From Ceratobasidium sp. AG-K (lineage: Eukaryota; Basidiomycota; Agaricomycetes; Cantharellales; Ceratobasidiaceae): 64,000 bases of DNA. A model generated the notes under the pieces. The model was not told the origin of the DNA and made no database searches. It saw only the letters and a program-made list of their open reading frames with translations. A program made the translations under genes and the position numbers. Of this stretch, positions 22,061-34,900 are shown piece by piece. The stretch is taken from NCBI GenBank assembly GCA_037039685.1, contig JAWNGF010000002.1:5518001-5582000 (forward strand). The letters are read 5' to 3'. The stretch's first letter is position 1. Each line of letters opens with the position of its first letter.

Positions 22061-23537
22061 TTACGGCTGGGCGGGATCGTTCTCGGCGCTACAAACGCAC
22101 CAGTTAGATGTAAGCCTCGGATGCCTAGGTGGTAAACTCACAAATACTCATAGTTGTCCGCGTTAAGGATAGCCTGCTCGGGATTTGTCGCTGCGAGTTG
22201 CGCGGCGCCATCCTGGCCATATATATAGTCTTGCGTCCCAGCGTTTTCGATAAAGTGCGAGTTCTCGTGGACGATCGTTCCGGCCTTGGAGTTTGCACCC
22301 GTACTGCCATGAATATAAGCAATGGGCACAACTTGAATTCGGAGCTACTTACGCAGGGGCGGTCCAGAATGCTCCACAAAGGTAAATCTAGACGACGCCG
22401 AGAATTACAAGACGTTCGGGCGTATAGAGAGTACTATACCTGGCCGGGTTCAGTTGGGTGCACATACGCATACGTGGTAGTGTAATTGGCACCCTCGGGA
22501 GGGTTGACTCGGCAAGTAGTACAGTCGTAGATCGTCGAAGAAGCGTCAGTACCAATAAGCTTATAGTTCGAATAGACAGTCTTGTAGCGGGTTTCGTCAT
22601 AGGCGCCGAACCAGGTCGTCCATCGAGGGGAGACCTGGGCCAGACCCTCCATATAAGTGATAGTATCTGCAACATATTTGTCCGCATCCCTATGTGAGTG
22701 TAAACATTTTCATTCTGATGGGTATCGTGTTTTGGACTTACGTGGCAGCGGTCGATATCGGACCTTGTTCAGTAGCGTCGCAGCCTGCAAAAGAGACGGC
22801 GCGTTTGGAAGTTCGGACGGCCCGGCGAGTGCTCGCACCAGGAGCGACTAGTTTCCCGGCAATCTTGAAACTGCTCGAGCCACTCGAGGCTGTAACTGTC
22901 CTAAGTTGGCCCGAGGCGTCGACATAGTTGAATATGTTGCTCGCTGCAAACTATAAAATATAAAACATGTGTGCGTTAGATTGGGTAGATCCGGCACTAT
23001 ATGGTTTATAACGACTTGCATTGTATGAACCCTCGCCAGCTCCAGTAAAGTTGTAAACTCCAGCTAGCTTGTGCTCAACCTCGACGCTCTGACCAGGGGT
23101 GAGCACGGTAAAAATGGCTTCGTTTCCAACAACGGCGATGGCCTGCTCAGGGACGAATTTCAACTTGATACCAGTGAACTTGGGAGACCCCGACTCGGAG
23201 GAGATCCTGAATGTATCCGTCGGGGCCTTTGAGAGAACAGTGCGAGGGTCATTGACGAGCTATTTGTACGCGGCGTGGTGAGTACTGGTGGTTAGCACTC
23301 GATACCACTCGTACCTTGAGAGTTTCGGTTCCAGTATTCTTCACCAACGCTTTGACAGTGAGAGTCTCAATGTCGGTCGTCGTTTTGGGCGCTAAAATGG
23401 GCAAAGACGCTATTAGTGAAAGGTCGACGACGCAGCGTGAGCCCGGTCGACTTGCCAGCGAGGTCCATGCTAAGCCCAGGAGCGGCCGATATGGTCACCG
23501 CAGCAGACAAAAAGGTTGCGAGAATAGCAGACTTCAT
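22061..23537 (-). CDS. Secreted deuterolysin-type metalloprotease (peptidase family M35), copy 2
   Basis: A secreted zinc endopeptidase, paralogous to the gene at 13332-14795. The ATG at 23535-23537 starts a signal peptide (MKSAILATFLSAAVTISAAPG). The propeptide has TTTDIETLTVKALVKNTG, NDPRTVLSKAPTDTFRISSESG and HKLAGVYNFTGAG. A dibasic site (RTSKR) precedes the mature part (AVSFAGCDATEQ). Exons then encode WTTWFGAYDETRYKTVYSNY, IYLCGAFWTAPA and the active site TIVHENSHFIENAGTQDYIYGQD. HExxH and the GTxDxxYG aspartate are intact. The domain ends ILNADNYEYF, with the Phe codon split by an intron in the same place as in copy 1. The last exon gives AENDPAQP and stops at 22061-22063. At least seven short introns. 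Probably active. Confidence 0.9.
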
Positions 23538-25043
23538 CCTGTGAAAGAAATAGAGGTGTGGAGCAGGTCCGCTGGATGAGAGGGAAATTGGCTTCAGGTT
23601 TTATACTGGTTGGTTCCACATGCGCATTGCGTCCCAGGTGGACTGCCACAGCTGGGCGTCAAAAGTTACATCATTGGGGCACATAAATCCCAAGAAAGGC
23701 AAAGATAGTGCGTGATTTCGACGGAACATGGAGCGGAGCAAGTCCATATCGGGGACCGGGGCACGTTCCTGCCAATTTGACTGTCGTGCGTCCGCGAAGG
23801 CACTGTGGCGGCCTGGGCGGCTATTCATCCCCGAGTGAGGTGTGAGTTTCTCCCGGATCCAGTTCGTGCAGGATATGTGTATCTAAGCTATTCGAAGACG
23901 GGGAGGTGTATAAAGTCAAAAGGGAACTTGTAAAGTATAACACAATGTGCGCCGGGCGGTAGATGATGCTATATACGGCCTATATGCGCAATACTTAACC
24001 GCGCATGGCGCTGCAGGAGCATGGCTGAACATGTGGCCCATCACTTCAATCCGGCAGAAACGTGTGGGGACTCAATTCTGGACTGCCTTTGCTCGGCGTT
24101 CTGTCAAAACCTCGTGCCTGGCTCTGTCATTTGAGATATTTATAGACCCCGCCGGTATAGAATACGTAAGGCCAGTGCAAGACCCCAGTTTCGGTGAGGC
24201 CGAGCCAGCAGCAGAATGCCACACACGAGTGCTGCATTGCCATTATCCTCGGCGTGCACTGCCGCGTTGAGCGTGCAGAATCGCGTATTTGGCATGAATG
24301 ACCGGACTATTAGTTTGCGATTGCCATCCCCCCATTGAGAGTTTCGACCCAGCATGATTGGTCTTGGCGTGTTTCAAGCTACTAAAGGAACAACAACATG
24401 CGCCGTGCATGCTTTATTTAGATCGATCAAGCAGTGTGCTTTTGGACTCAAGTTCGATCCCGCTCATCAAAGAGTACGAACAATGTGCGTGCGGGATATG
24501 TACGACAGTCACGTTTTGACAGATGCTCGCAAAGGGGTGGTCGTCATGCTTGTTCTGGCACAGGGACTCATTTTAACTGGCGTTCAACGTCTTCGTCAAC
24601 CAAGTGGAATCTCTTGCGGTACATATACCAGATTAGATCACTTTGCTCGTCAAGGTCACTCCGGGGGTCAGAAGTAATCAAATCCTATAACGCACAATTG
24701 CGAGGGTAACTAAATCACACGACTAAGTAAAAAGGTCGAGACTGTTACTGTACTTCAAGTACACCGTTAGCCATACTGTCCCACGCTCTCTTAGAATTCT
24801 CCGCCACAGAAACAGAGAGCCTGGGCGGTAAATTCGCCAAGTTCAGACCTGTACGGCACATACACGTGAACCACATTACAAGATCCTGGTATTATGGCTG
24901 TTTGGCAGGTTCAAATGAAACCTTTTCAAATTCATATAATCTTATCTCGACTGAACCTCGTGTGTCATGATCGTACCGATATGCTCACTCATTTCAGGTT
25001 GTCCAGTGCAACAGTAACGCTTACGACATAGTGATCAACCACC
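23538..25043. other. Divergent intergenic region (M35 copy 2 / NACHT-WD40 gene)
   Basis: About 1.5 kb holds the promoters of both flanking genes. T/A-rich stretches occur near 23900-23980 and 24700-24980. No open frame shows recognisable motifs, and I saw no terminal repeats or RNA genes. The sequence looks unstructured by eye. Confidence 0.4.
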
Positions 25044-28000
25044 ATGTCGTCCACTCCGCCTGCAAACGAGTCAAAGCGGAAGCATTTTAGCAAGGTAATT
25101 CGCCGCGGTGTTGATCGAGTGAAAAGCGCCATACAGCCTTCGTCGTTGCTGGCCGCCCCAGGCGGCGGAAGTACATCTGCCCTATCCGGTCGTAGTGAAT
25201 CTGTATCCCCTGCTCCGTCCATAGCACCCAGTGTGTCGCCAGAGACTCAACCTAGGCCTGTGGCTACTGAGGGGTCCGGTACAAGCAGCCATAATCAGTC
25301 GACGGGACCATCAACGAACACTACAAGCTCAACTTCGGCAGCAGGAAAAGGTCCATCGGCGGTTAGCTCTGGAGCTTCTATTACTGGAGGAGGAACGGCT
25401 CGTATGGATGCAGCACGGTTGGGTCTGGATATGGCGCTTAGAGGTCTGGGCAAGACCACAGAAGTGTTCCCTCCCCTCGGGTTGGCGGTCAACCAGCTCA
25501 TCAGCTCGGTAGATGTTGTGCAGGTACGTCAGGTTTATGACGCCATGAAGCGAGAAGTCCTGATCGGAGCGAGTACAGGCGGCTGCGACGAACGCAGAGG
25601 ACTATGAGAGGCTCGCTACCGAGCTTGCAGCCATGCTATGCACCCTAGATCAGTACGTATCCGAGCTGGGCACAGAGCATCCTAGCGGAAGTGCCGAACG
25701 TATCGCACTGTAAGTGGCATATGTCTATGTATGCGCACGAGGCTGAGGCTAGTTATGCAGATCCATCAAGGCTGAAGCAGATGAGGTGGGCAAAAAACAA
25801 GATCGTGGTCAAGGCAGGCGACTGCTCGAGTCAAATCGGGACAAGGAAGACGTCGCAAGGCGGTATCGTCGAATTAGGGGACTGTTCGGACAGCTACAAG
25901 TAAGTGGACTGCGCTTAGGGGTTGGCTCCTCGTTCTGAGCGTCAAAAAGAGTGAGATTAGCCTTCAGGCGCTGAGAAGGACCAACAGGCGAGAGGTGGTA
26001 GGCAGACAAGACCATCAGCTCTACCTGCGCTTACCCTCACGTGGCAGATGGCACTTCTCAAAGGCTTGTTTCCTGTCGATGACGCCGTCTACAACTCCAG
26101 CGACTCGGCGTCAAAGCGGCACGGGTGTACCCCCCAAACACGCGAGAAGCTGCAGCACGACCTCAGAGACTGGGTACATGACCCCAACGGAGCAAGGGTC
26201 TACTGGATGAACGGCATGGCAGGAACAGGGAAGACAACGATCGCATACAGTCTATGCGAGTGGCTCAAGGAAAACCAGCAGCTCGGCGCCAGCTTCTTCT
26301 GCTCTCGCGCGTCGCCTTCGTGCCGCGACTTCAAACGCATCGTGCCGACAATCGCATACCAGCTCGCAAAGTACTCGCCAGGGTTCCAAGAGGCGCTATG
26401 CAAAGCTCTGGAGCCGGACGTCGACGCTGGCAAGCTGGACGCACGTGGTCAGTTTGAGACGCTTCTGCAAGGTCCTATGCGCGCGGGCAATGCTACGATG
26501 CCAGGCGGAGTGGTGGTGGTGATTGACGCGCTGGACGAGTGCGAGGAAGACTACGGAGTGCGACTGATCCTCGGGGTACTATTGCAGTATGTGGAAAGTC
26601 TGCCTATTCGATTCTTCGTTACCAGCCGACCAGAGCCTGCGATCCGAGACCCGATGTCGTCGGGACGTGGTTACTCTCCGACGGTACTGCACTTACACGA
26701 CATCGAGCTATCCATCGTTGAAGAAGACATCAAGAAGTATCTCACAGAGGCACTGAGCTCCATGAACCCGCCACCAACCGACGACCAGATCGAGCTTCTG
26801 ACAAAGCGGGCCGGCAAGCTGTTCATATATGCGGCCACTGCGGTGCGATACATCCTTCCCCGTAAGGCATCCACGAACCCGATCGAGCGATTGAACAGGG
26901 CCTTGACGGCTAACCCACAGCAGACTGGGCAAGGACAGTCGAGCAAGCGATACAAGGAGCTCGACGATCTGTATACGACTATTCTGATCGTAGCTCTGGA
27001 TGAAGAGGACGAGGTACTCGAAGAAGAAGAAAAGAACGCCATCCGACTCGTGCTGAGAACGGTTGTGTGCGCGAGGGAGCCCATGTCCACCACGACAATC
27101 GCGACATACCTTCATCTCTCCGAAGCTCAGGTGGTATTCGCACTAGAGTCATTGCGGTCGGTGCTGCATGTATCTGAGTCAGGCAGGCTCATATCCACGC
27201 TGCATGCGTCCTTTCCCGACTATCTTTACGACCGTTCCCGCTCCAAGTCATTCTATTGCGACCCTAGCGATCAAAACGAGTGCCTGGCACATCGGTGTTT
27301 TGCCATAATGAAAGAGCAGCTACGGTTCAACATATGCGATCTCGAGTCGTCGTTTGTATTCGACAAGAACGTACCGAATATAGAAGCGCGTATCAAGACA
27401 CATATATCCTCCCCCTTATCCTACGCATGCCTATACTGGGGCGATCATCTCAGACTATCGAATGTCTCGAACGTACTATGCAATGAGCTAAGCGACTTAT
27501 TAGATCATCTACTACTGTACTGGATGGAAGTCCTGAATCTGAAGGGGCGCATCACAGCAGGCGTGTCACTGCTCGCTCAAGCGGAGAAGTGGTTGCAGGT
27601 GGGCCAAACGCGCCTGCTCCATTCGTTTATACTCACTATGGTTCAGGATACTAAAACCCCAACCAGTACCTACGAGCATACCATTGACGCGCGCGAATTT
27701 GTATCTCGGTTTGCAGCGAGTGCATGCAATCTCAGCACACCCCACCTGTATGTCTCTGCACTGCCGTTCTGTGAAAAGGCTAGCTTTGTCTATGTGCGTT
27801 ACTGGGGACGTACCAAGGGGTTGCTCGCTGTGCATGGAACGACAATGAGTCGCAGGGACATGTCTGCGCAAGCGACTTGGGTAATAGCCGACTCCGAGTC
27901 TTGGGTTACGTCTGTCGCTTTCTCTCCCGACGGTGCATGCATCGTTTCTGGGTCTTCCAGTGGAGCTCTACAAGTGTGGGATGCTTATTCTGGAAGTACA

Positions 28001-30046
28001 GTTGTCGGGCCGCTGAAAAAGCATACTGATGCTGTGTCCTCCGTCGCATTCTGTCCTGAGGGCAGATGTGTCGCTTCCGGGTCCTGGGATCACACCATGC
28101 TACTATGGGATACATATACGGGCGACGTGATCAAAGGCCCATATAAAAGTCATACAGAAATGATATACTCAGTCGCATTTTCTCCAGACGGTCTGAACAT
28201 TGTATCTGGCAGTGGAGACCGGACTCTCCTAATCTGGGATGCACGTACCTGCGTTGTGGTTTCCGAGCCATTCCGAGGACATACGCGTACGGTTTACGCG
28301 GTTGCATTCTCCCCAGACGGTAAACGCATAGTCTCCGGCTCCGCCGATAAAACCATCCGAGTCTGGGATGCACGCACAGGAGACACGGTTGCTGGTCCGT
28401 TCCAAGGGCATACACGCGACATCTATTCTGTGGCTTTTTCTCCAGATGGTACGAAGGTGGTATCTGGCAGCGGAGATTTTGCCATCTTGCTCTGGGATGC
28501 GCAGACTGGCGACATAGTTTCTGGGCCGCTTACAGCGCATACGGACCAAATCTTCTCGGTCGCATTCTCCCCTGACGGTACACGCATTGCATCCGGATCC
28601 ATTGATACAACCATCATAGTCTGGGCAGTGGACAGCGGCGAGATTATTGCTGGACCTTTTAGGAGTCATTCATTAGCGATCTCCTCCCTCCTATTTTCCC
28701 CCGATGGTACACGTATTGTTTCTGGCTCCTACGACGGAACCATCCGTTTGTGGGCCGTGGGCAAGAGTGCTACTAACTCTCGTCTCAAAACACATTCATT
28801 TCGATGCGGAATCATGTCTATTGCGTTCTCCCCCAACAGTACTTACATCGCTTCCGGTTCTGCTGACCACACCATCCTTGTGTGGGACGCACGCACTGGT
28901 GACGTCGTGGCCGGTCCATTCCAGCACCATACAGGAGAAGTTCACTCAGTTGTATTCTCTCCCGACGGCTCACGTATCGCGTCCGGTTCTGGCGATGGGA
29001 CGGTCCTGGTGTGGGACACACACACTGGTGATATTGTCGCTGGGCCGTTTAATCATCCAGATCAAGTCTGGTCGGTTGCTTTCTCTCCTGACGGTGCGAG
29101 TATCGTCTCCTGCTCCCGCGATTCTGCTCTCCGAGTATGGGACGTATCTACTGGCCACATCATTGTCGGTCCACTTGAAGGACATATCAGCTCTGTCGCG
29201 TTTTCTCCCGATGGCACACACTTTGCTTCGAATTCTCCGGACCACGTCGTCACGTTATGGAGCGCACAAGCGGGCTATGATGCTCCTAAGCGATTTACTG
29301 GGCATACAGCAACGGTTACCTCAGTTGCTTTCTCTCCCGACGGCCTTTATATCGCCTCTGGATCTTGGGACAGCACTGTAAATGTATGGGACATACACTC
29401 TGACGGTACCGCAATCAGTATTTTCAAAGGCCACGCAACACCAATCTACTCAGTCGCGTTCTCTCCTAGCGGCCAGCGAATTGCCTCTGGCTCTCAGGAT
29501 GGGGTTGTCCTACTATGGGACACGTATACTGGCGACATTGTCGCTCACCCACTGGTGGGACATGCGTGTATGCACGCCGAGGTTGCCTTTTCCCCCGATG
29601 GTAGCTGCATCGCTGCCGGGTATAGCGACGGTTACATTCGAGTCTGGAGTGCGCACGCCAACCCCATCGCTCTAAATCACTTTCCAGGCGCCACGACATG
29701 GGACAATTATGCGGCTCCTCGTGCGGATACTGCTAGCACTACCTCCGCCGTTACTAATATGCAGGCTTATCATCCCTCGCCCTGGACGCCTCCCATCGTC
29801 GGATCAGAACTGTCACGGCAAGAGGATATATGCACCATCTCCCAGGCAGTTATACGCTCCACATTGAATAAAGACGGGTGGCTCATGTTCAATGGCGCGC
29901 CTGTGATTTGGGTGCCTCTTGAGCTGCACACCTATCTTCCGTACCCCCATAGCGCGCTCACGATTGGACCTCAGGGGTCGATGTACTTTACCGACCAGTC
30001 TCTTTCGCTAGGCGAGAGCTGGCGTGAGTGTTATGTCTATCAGTAG
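25044..30046 (+). CDS. NACHT-WD40 STAND (NLR-like) protein
   Basis: STAND NTPases of this build act in fungi as intracellular sensors in heterokaryon incompatibility, cell death and probably immunity. The ATG at 25044 starts a Ser/Pro-rich, basic N-terminus (NESKRKHFSKVIRRGVDRVK). A helical domain follows (LDMALRGLGKTTEVFPPLGL, EDYERLATELAAMLCTLDQY, EDVARRYRRIRGLFGQLQ) over three short introns at 25524-25592, 25710-25760 and about 25902-25970. It resembles basidiomycete NLR effector domains. One long exon then encodes the NACHT: Walker A GMAGTGKTT at about 26213, Walker B VVVIDALDEC at about 26515, and sensor-like FFVTSRPEP. A winged-helix/linker region leads to 14 WD40 repeats. The C-terminus (KDGWLMFNGAPVIWVPLELH) is a conserved-looking cap. 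The exact third-intron acceptor is uncertain. About 1,600 residues, no stop or frameshift: apparently intact. Confidence 0.92.
27898..29688 (+). repeat. Array of 14 WD40 repeats
   Basis: Fourteen consecutive units of about 43 codons share the core SVAFSPDG..IASGS.D.TI.VWDA.TGD and end in a GH-T type loop. Two seven-bladed propellers would fit. Units are closely related, for example the paired SGSGD and ARTGD phrases, but differ at scattered positions that face the top surface in WD40 propellers. Units 7 and 10-11 are the most divergent. They lack the usual glycine-histidine or carry odd insertions (SATNSRLKTHSFRCG). The DNA is similar between repeats, so unequal recombination or gene conversion is possible. 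Confidence 0.88.
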
Positions 30047-31950
30047 ACATCTGTAGGTAGGTTATACCAGTTTCCTAACACAAGTTGTCTACTCATAACG
30101 GTGGTATCGCAGGGGTCTCCTGAGAGTGGGCGGTTTACAAGTAGACTATATGCATCATCTGCTGTAGTTTGGATGATTAGGCTATACATATGCTAGTAGC
30201 TAATGAAACCAATGTACCCATAAGGTTGGCACCTCTACGACAATTGATAGCGATTGTACGGCGCAATGATTGATTTGTAATTCCTGGAACTTGCCAAGTA
30301 CTGGAAGCGATTTATCATGTTTCGCGGGTTACGCTTGTATCTTTCCTCGGCGTGAGTTCCCTATGCGCTTTCGATGATCCCTTCTACTCATCGGATCCTC
30401 GTTGGGATGGAACTGAAACAAAGTGTCGTGGTGCGTGCGGCTGGCACCTCTGTGCCTCTGAAGCCAAAACTAAGAGGCCAAATTCATTTATATGATTAGT
30501 ACTGTTCTGCAACGCAGCCCGCTGAGGTAACGGAGCTGTTTCTGGACCGCACATGTCATGACGGTCGGCGCATTTAGATAAGTCAACCGGCTCAGTATCT
30601 CTCACTCTCAAATACCATCGCGTCGACTGCTCCATCATTCACGAAGCAGGATCGGCCGCCCACCCCGAGCTCCGCTCACGGGCGTCCCTGGTGCACACCC
30701 GAAGTCGTCTACGACGACCCCGGATCCCCCACTCTGCACAAACCTGCCTGCCTCCGTCTTCGCTCCGTTTCCTATCGGTCTCTCGTCTACGTACTGTACA
30801 TATATATACATGTTTATAATGTCCGCCACCACTAGACGGCCAGACATGGATGGGCGCGCGGCGGACTTATTGGGAAGCGGATTTCGACTACCGCCGAAAG
30901 CCCGCTCGAGGATTGGGGGTAATGGAAAATAATGAGTTAAAGGTGATTCAGTCAGATTGTATAACTTCCAGGTGAGCATATGCCCCAAAGAACATTGGGA
31001 ATTCTTGATCTGGGACGGTGTTTGGTGTTCTGAGTTGTGAGTTGACATCGTCGTATGGCATTGATGCGCACTGTGTTGTATGTCGAATACATGTATACAT
31101 TGGCGCATTCTACCCAGTGATGCGTTGAGGTGCCATGTTATATTTACTGTATGTATACATCGATTTCCCCAAATACCTGGGTCGCTCTGGACGTTTCTAG
31201 TTTTCTCCCTTACATTAGCCAGCCGTCGCCTATACTATAGCTCTGGTATCGATTGGGAGGCACGAATATATTGAAAAAAGCGACCCAACCTAATGCCCGA
31301 GAACCTCAGTTGTATGGCGTTGTACATTTATAGGCAGCGAACATTTATTATCAGATACTGGATCATGCTCATCCGAAGATACACTTGAAATTAGCTGTAT
31401 ATGCGCGGCTTGCATAAGCCCTGAAGTTCGGTAACTGTTGGGCCAACACGCTACATCTCAGTATCGAAACTCTTCAATCCACTCATACAAACCAATTTGA
31501 GGGCCTAGCGTTTCCTAATCAACACCCTGCCCTCATCACGCAACCGAGTGCTTCGTCGGTAATATCATTAACTCGCCAATATACTATTCGTGGCACGCGA
31601 GTTGGTCGCGGGTACTATCCGCTTGAAGCATCAGTATCATGTACGCATTTTCAATTCCTTCCTATCGCTGGCTTGCCGTGGAATGGAACCAGACGAAGTT
31701 CCTTGGCGCATGCGGCGCTCCTTCAACTTCTGTGGAGCCGCGACTAGCATGTTTGATTCCTTGCTGCGAATGCGCAAATGACATCACGTTGTTTAATGAA
31801 ACGCGTGTCCGCTATAAAGTGTACAAAAAAGTGTTGTATTGTGAGGTTCAGGAGGGGACAATAAAAGATGTAACAATACAAAATGACCAGTAAAAAGCGT
31901 TTAGTTCAACAACGGATTAGGAATCTACGGGTGGGAGTAGGATGGGGGGC
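30047..31950. other. Convergent gene-poor region
   Basis: About 1.9 kb lies between the 3' ends of the NACHT-WD40 gene and acetyl-CoA carboxylase. Short open frames near 30635-31108 and 31590-31893 lack motifs. A small AT-rich stretch (tatatatacatg) is at about 30799. I see no transposon signature, tRNA or long repeat. Confidence 0.4.
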
Positions 31951-34900
31951 CTAAACCTTCATTAGTATTGGTGGGAGGATAAGCACCTCAGACTTACCCC
32001 CAGAGCTGGCATGCAATGCGCCGGTAATAGCTGCCTTTTCGTCCTCGGTCAAGGTATCGATGACTCGCAGGATACCCTCTAGAGTTCCCTTTCGGTGCGA
32101 CTGAGCAAGCTCTACGATTTTGTGGGTAATCTCCGCATGGCGAACAGAGTTGAGTGTGGCAGTGAGATCAATCGCCTCCAATGCTTCAGCCAACTTCCGC
32201 TTATTGGTTTGGTCAACGTCCGTCGGAATGAGCGATTCAAGAAGGCGTGAGCGATAGGCTGGAAGCGATTCGGGGCTGGCTTCGGCTATCGCGGTGAGCG
32301 CCGTGTTCCGGGCAAGGCGAGCACGCAAGGCCCAATAGAAGTGGCGACGAGCGTTCTTCCAAACCGCGGGTTGTGCACATCCTTTCGCAGCCATTCGTCC
32401 AGTACGACTGTTTGGGTAGTTAGTATTAGCTAGATAGCTAGCACAAGCCAACTCACTCATGGAGATCAGCATATAGAAGCGCGATCTGCTTGTACGTCGG
32501 CATTAACAACGTCTCCCGAGCAGCCAGCGCACGTGAGGCCTCGGCGCGCTCCTCTGCGGATTTCGTCGCGTCCTTGCTGTCGGCCTTGTGTTGCGCATAG
32601 GTATCATCCAAGCGCTCCATGAGGCTGAGCAAACGTTCGCGACGCACTACAGGACCTCGTTAGCACTGGTAGTGACACAATCAAACGTTTTGCTCACTCT
32701 TGATTTCGACGATTCCTTCTGGTTCTGTAAAACTATTAGCTCGTACTCCTCAAATTATAGGCCTTTGCATACCGAGAACACCTGCCCGAGCGTCTACATC
32801 TGCATACATCTCCATCTGCTCCGAGTTGATCGACGGGTCGAGCACTACCCAAGCACCTCCACGCTATCGTTCGGATGATTAGTCAACGTTGAGACCCAGA
32901 GGGTAAATAGCATACCAGCTCTCCGTTTGGTACAATGTAAACAAAGACAGGTTGTTTGTAGCTTGAAAGGCCGTCGACGATCTTGGAGCCTTGCTTTAGG
33001 ACCTCGTCATACTGCGAGCGCGCTTAGTACTTGGCACCAAATGTGTCAACAGGGAAACACTTACCATGTCTTGTTGACCACCCGAGAAGCCACGCCAATT
33101 GGCGAACACGATCAAAGGCAAACCCTCTCGGTTGAAATCGAAGATGGCTTGCGCAGTCTTGTAAGCCGAGTTGGGATACCAAACCTAAACAGGCTCGTTA
33201 GCGGCTATTCTCACTAACGCGGATGTTCTTACCTGGCCAGCCTCCATAATCCGCTGTTCGAAGGATGCTGGGTTTGCGGGGTCGGCTGGGATGATGCGCT
33301 CAATCGTGCGCGCTAGAAAACATCTGTTAGATGGTCGTTTTAACTGAACTGGGAATATGAAACTCACTTTCAACCGAAATTACACCCATTGGGATACCTC
33401 CCAGCTTGGCGCGCCCAACTACAACAGTCTGAGCCCAGCCACTCAACGTCTCCTGGAAAGATTTCTTGTCGAAGAAACCAGACATAAATTCTCCAGTCGT
33501 CTCGTCTGTCTTGCCTTCGATGAACCAGCGAGGATCATAAGGTCCCTTCGGCGGGGTATATGCGATTTCGCGATCCCACGGGTCGGTGGATACGGCGACT
33601 GGCAACTTGGCCCCCTTACGCTCCGGAACATAAGACAGCCACCTCAGAATGTGCGTCGCGCCCTCCAAGTCGCTACCAGCAGTTAGGTGCGAAACTCCGT
33701 TCTTATGCATGATCTGTGTGCCACCAAGTTGCAGATTGGACGTATAAACCTCGCGTCCCAAGACCTTGTTTAGCGCAGGAGCTCCCGTAAGAATGATCGG
33801 CTGCCCTTCGACTTGAACGGCGCGTTGACCAAGACGAACTAGGTACGCGCCGATACCAACGGAACGAGCAGTGACCAGGGTAATCGTGAAAATGTCGTCG
33901 TACGCCCGAGATGTTTCGCCAGCAATAAGACCGGAACCACGAAGACACTCGACGCCCAGACCATCTTGCAACCCAATAACGTCGGTAATCTTGTGTCGCG
34001 TCTCTCCCTCGTCTTGGATTTCGGTGGTAAGAACGCTACCAGAGCCCTTCTCATTAAGTTTCGCGAGATTCTCCGGAGTAAGGTAAAGGTAGTTGATGCC
34101 TCTCTCAGGTTGGTCCTTGACATTCCAGGCGCACGAGAACAAACTGAGCGCCTCTTCAGCCAGACCAATACGAGCACCAGAGTTGGCTGACAGGTAGATA
34201 CGAGGGAGGCCGCGTTGGCGAGCGTACTCCGTGACCTGGTAAAAGAATTGGTCCTCGACAGGCCCAAAGGAACCAATTTTGTAGGTGATATCATTGGCGA
34301 CGGCGACTACTTCACGACCTTTGGGATACTCAGGGGTGTACGCAGTAAATACCCAACCGACCATGCCGCACGTGTTATTACCGGGGGCTCGATCGACTTC
34401 TTGGAGCTCGTCATTCTCGTCAAGAACAAGTTCCTTGGACTGCAACAACTTCTTGGGAATGACCAGGTTGGGGTTCTCGTTGCGTGCGTCGATCCAGAGG
34501 TTGTGCAGAGCCTTCGTAAAGAGATCGGGGAAGTCGTATACGTATGTCGTACCGATGATATGGGCCTGGTAACGCTTGGGCTGCAGCGACTCTTTTGTCG
34601 GGTACGGGTAATTGACGGGCTGCAAGTGGAGTGGTCCCTTTTCGGCCCCAATAGTCTTGAGGATTTTGGTTCCCTTGTCGGTTGTAATCTCCTGGTACGC
34701 AAAGTAGTTGACAATGAATCCCGAGACATTCTCGATGACGCAGCGAAGAGGCGAAATGTTCCCTTCCTCGTCCTCGAGCACGATACGAATCTCGGCGCCG
34801 GTAACGTGCAAGCGCCAGAGCCGCTTCCCATGACGCTCGATGAAGCCGGAGATAGCTGCAACAACCTCCTCGTAGGTGACAGAGAGATTGTAAACAAAGT

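Noticed and set aside
24449..24475. A T-loop-like string (gttcgatc) that suggested a tRNA
   Set aside because: The flanking bases do not pair into a T-arm and no acceptor or anticodon arm could be built.
28704..29675. Long plus-strand frames of about 225 and 97 codons within the WD40 array
   Set aside because: They are out-of-frame readings of the repeats. Their apparent internal repetition comes from the WD40 units.
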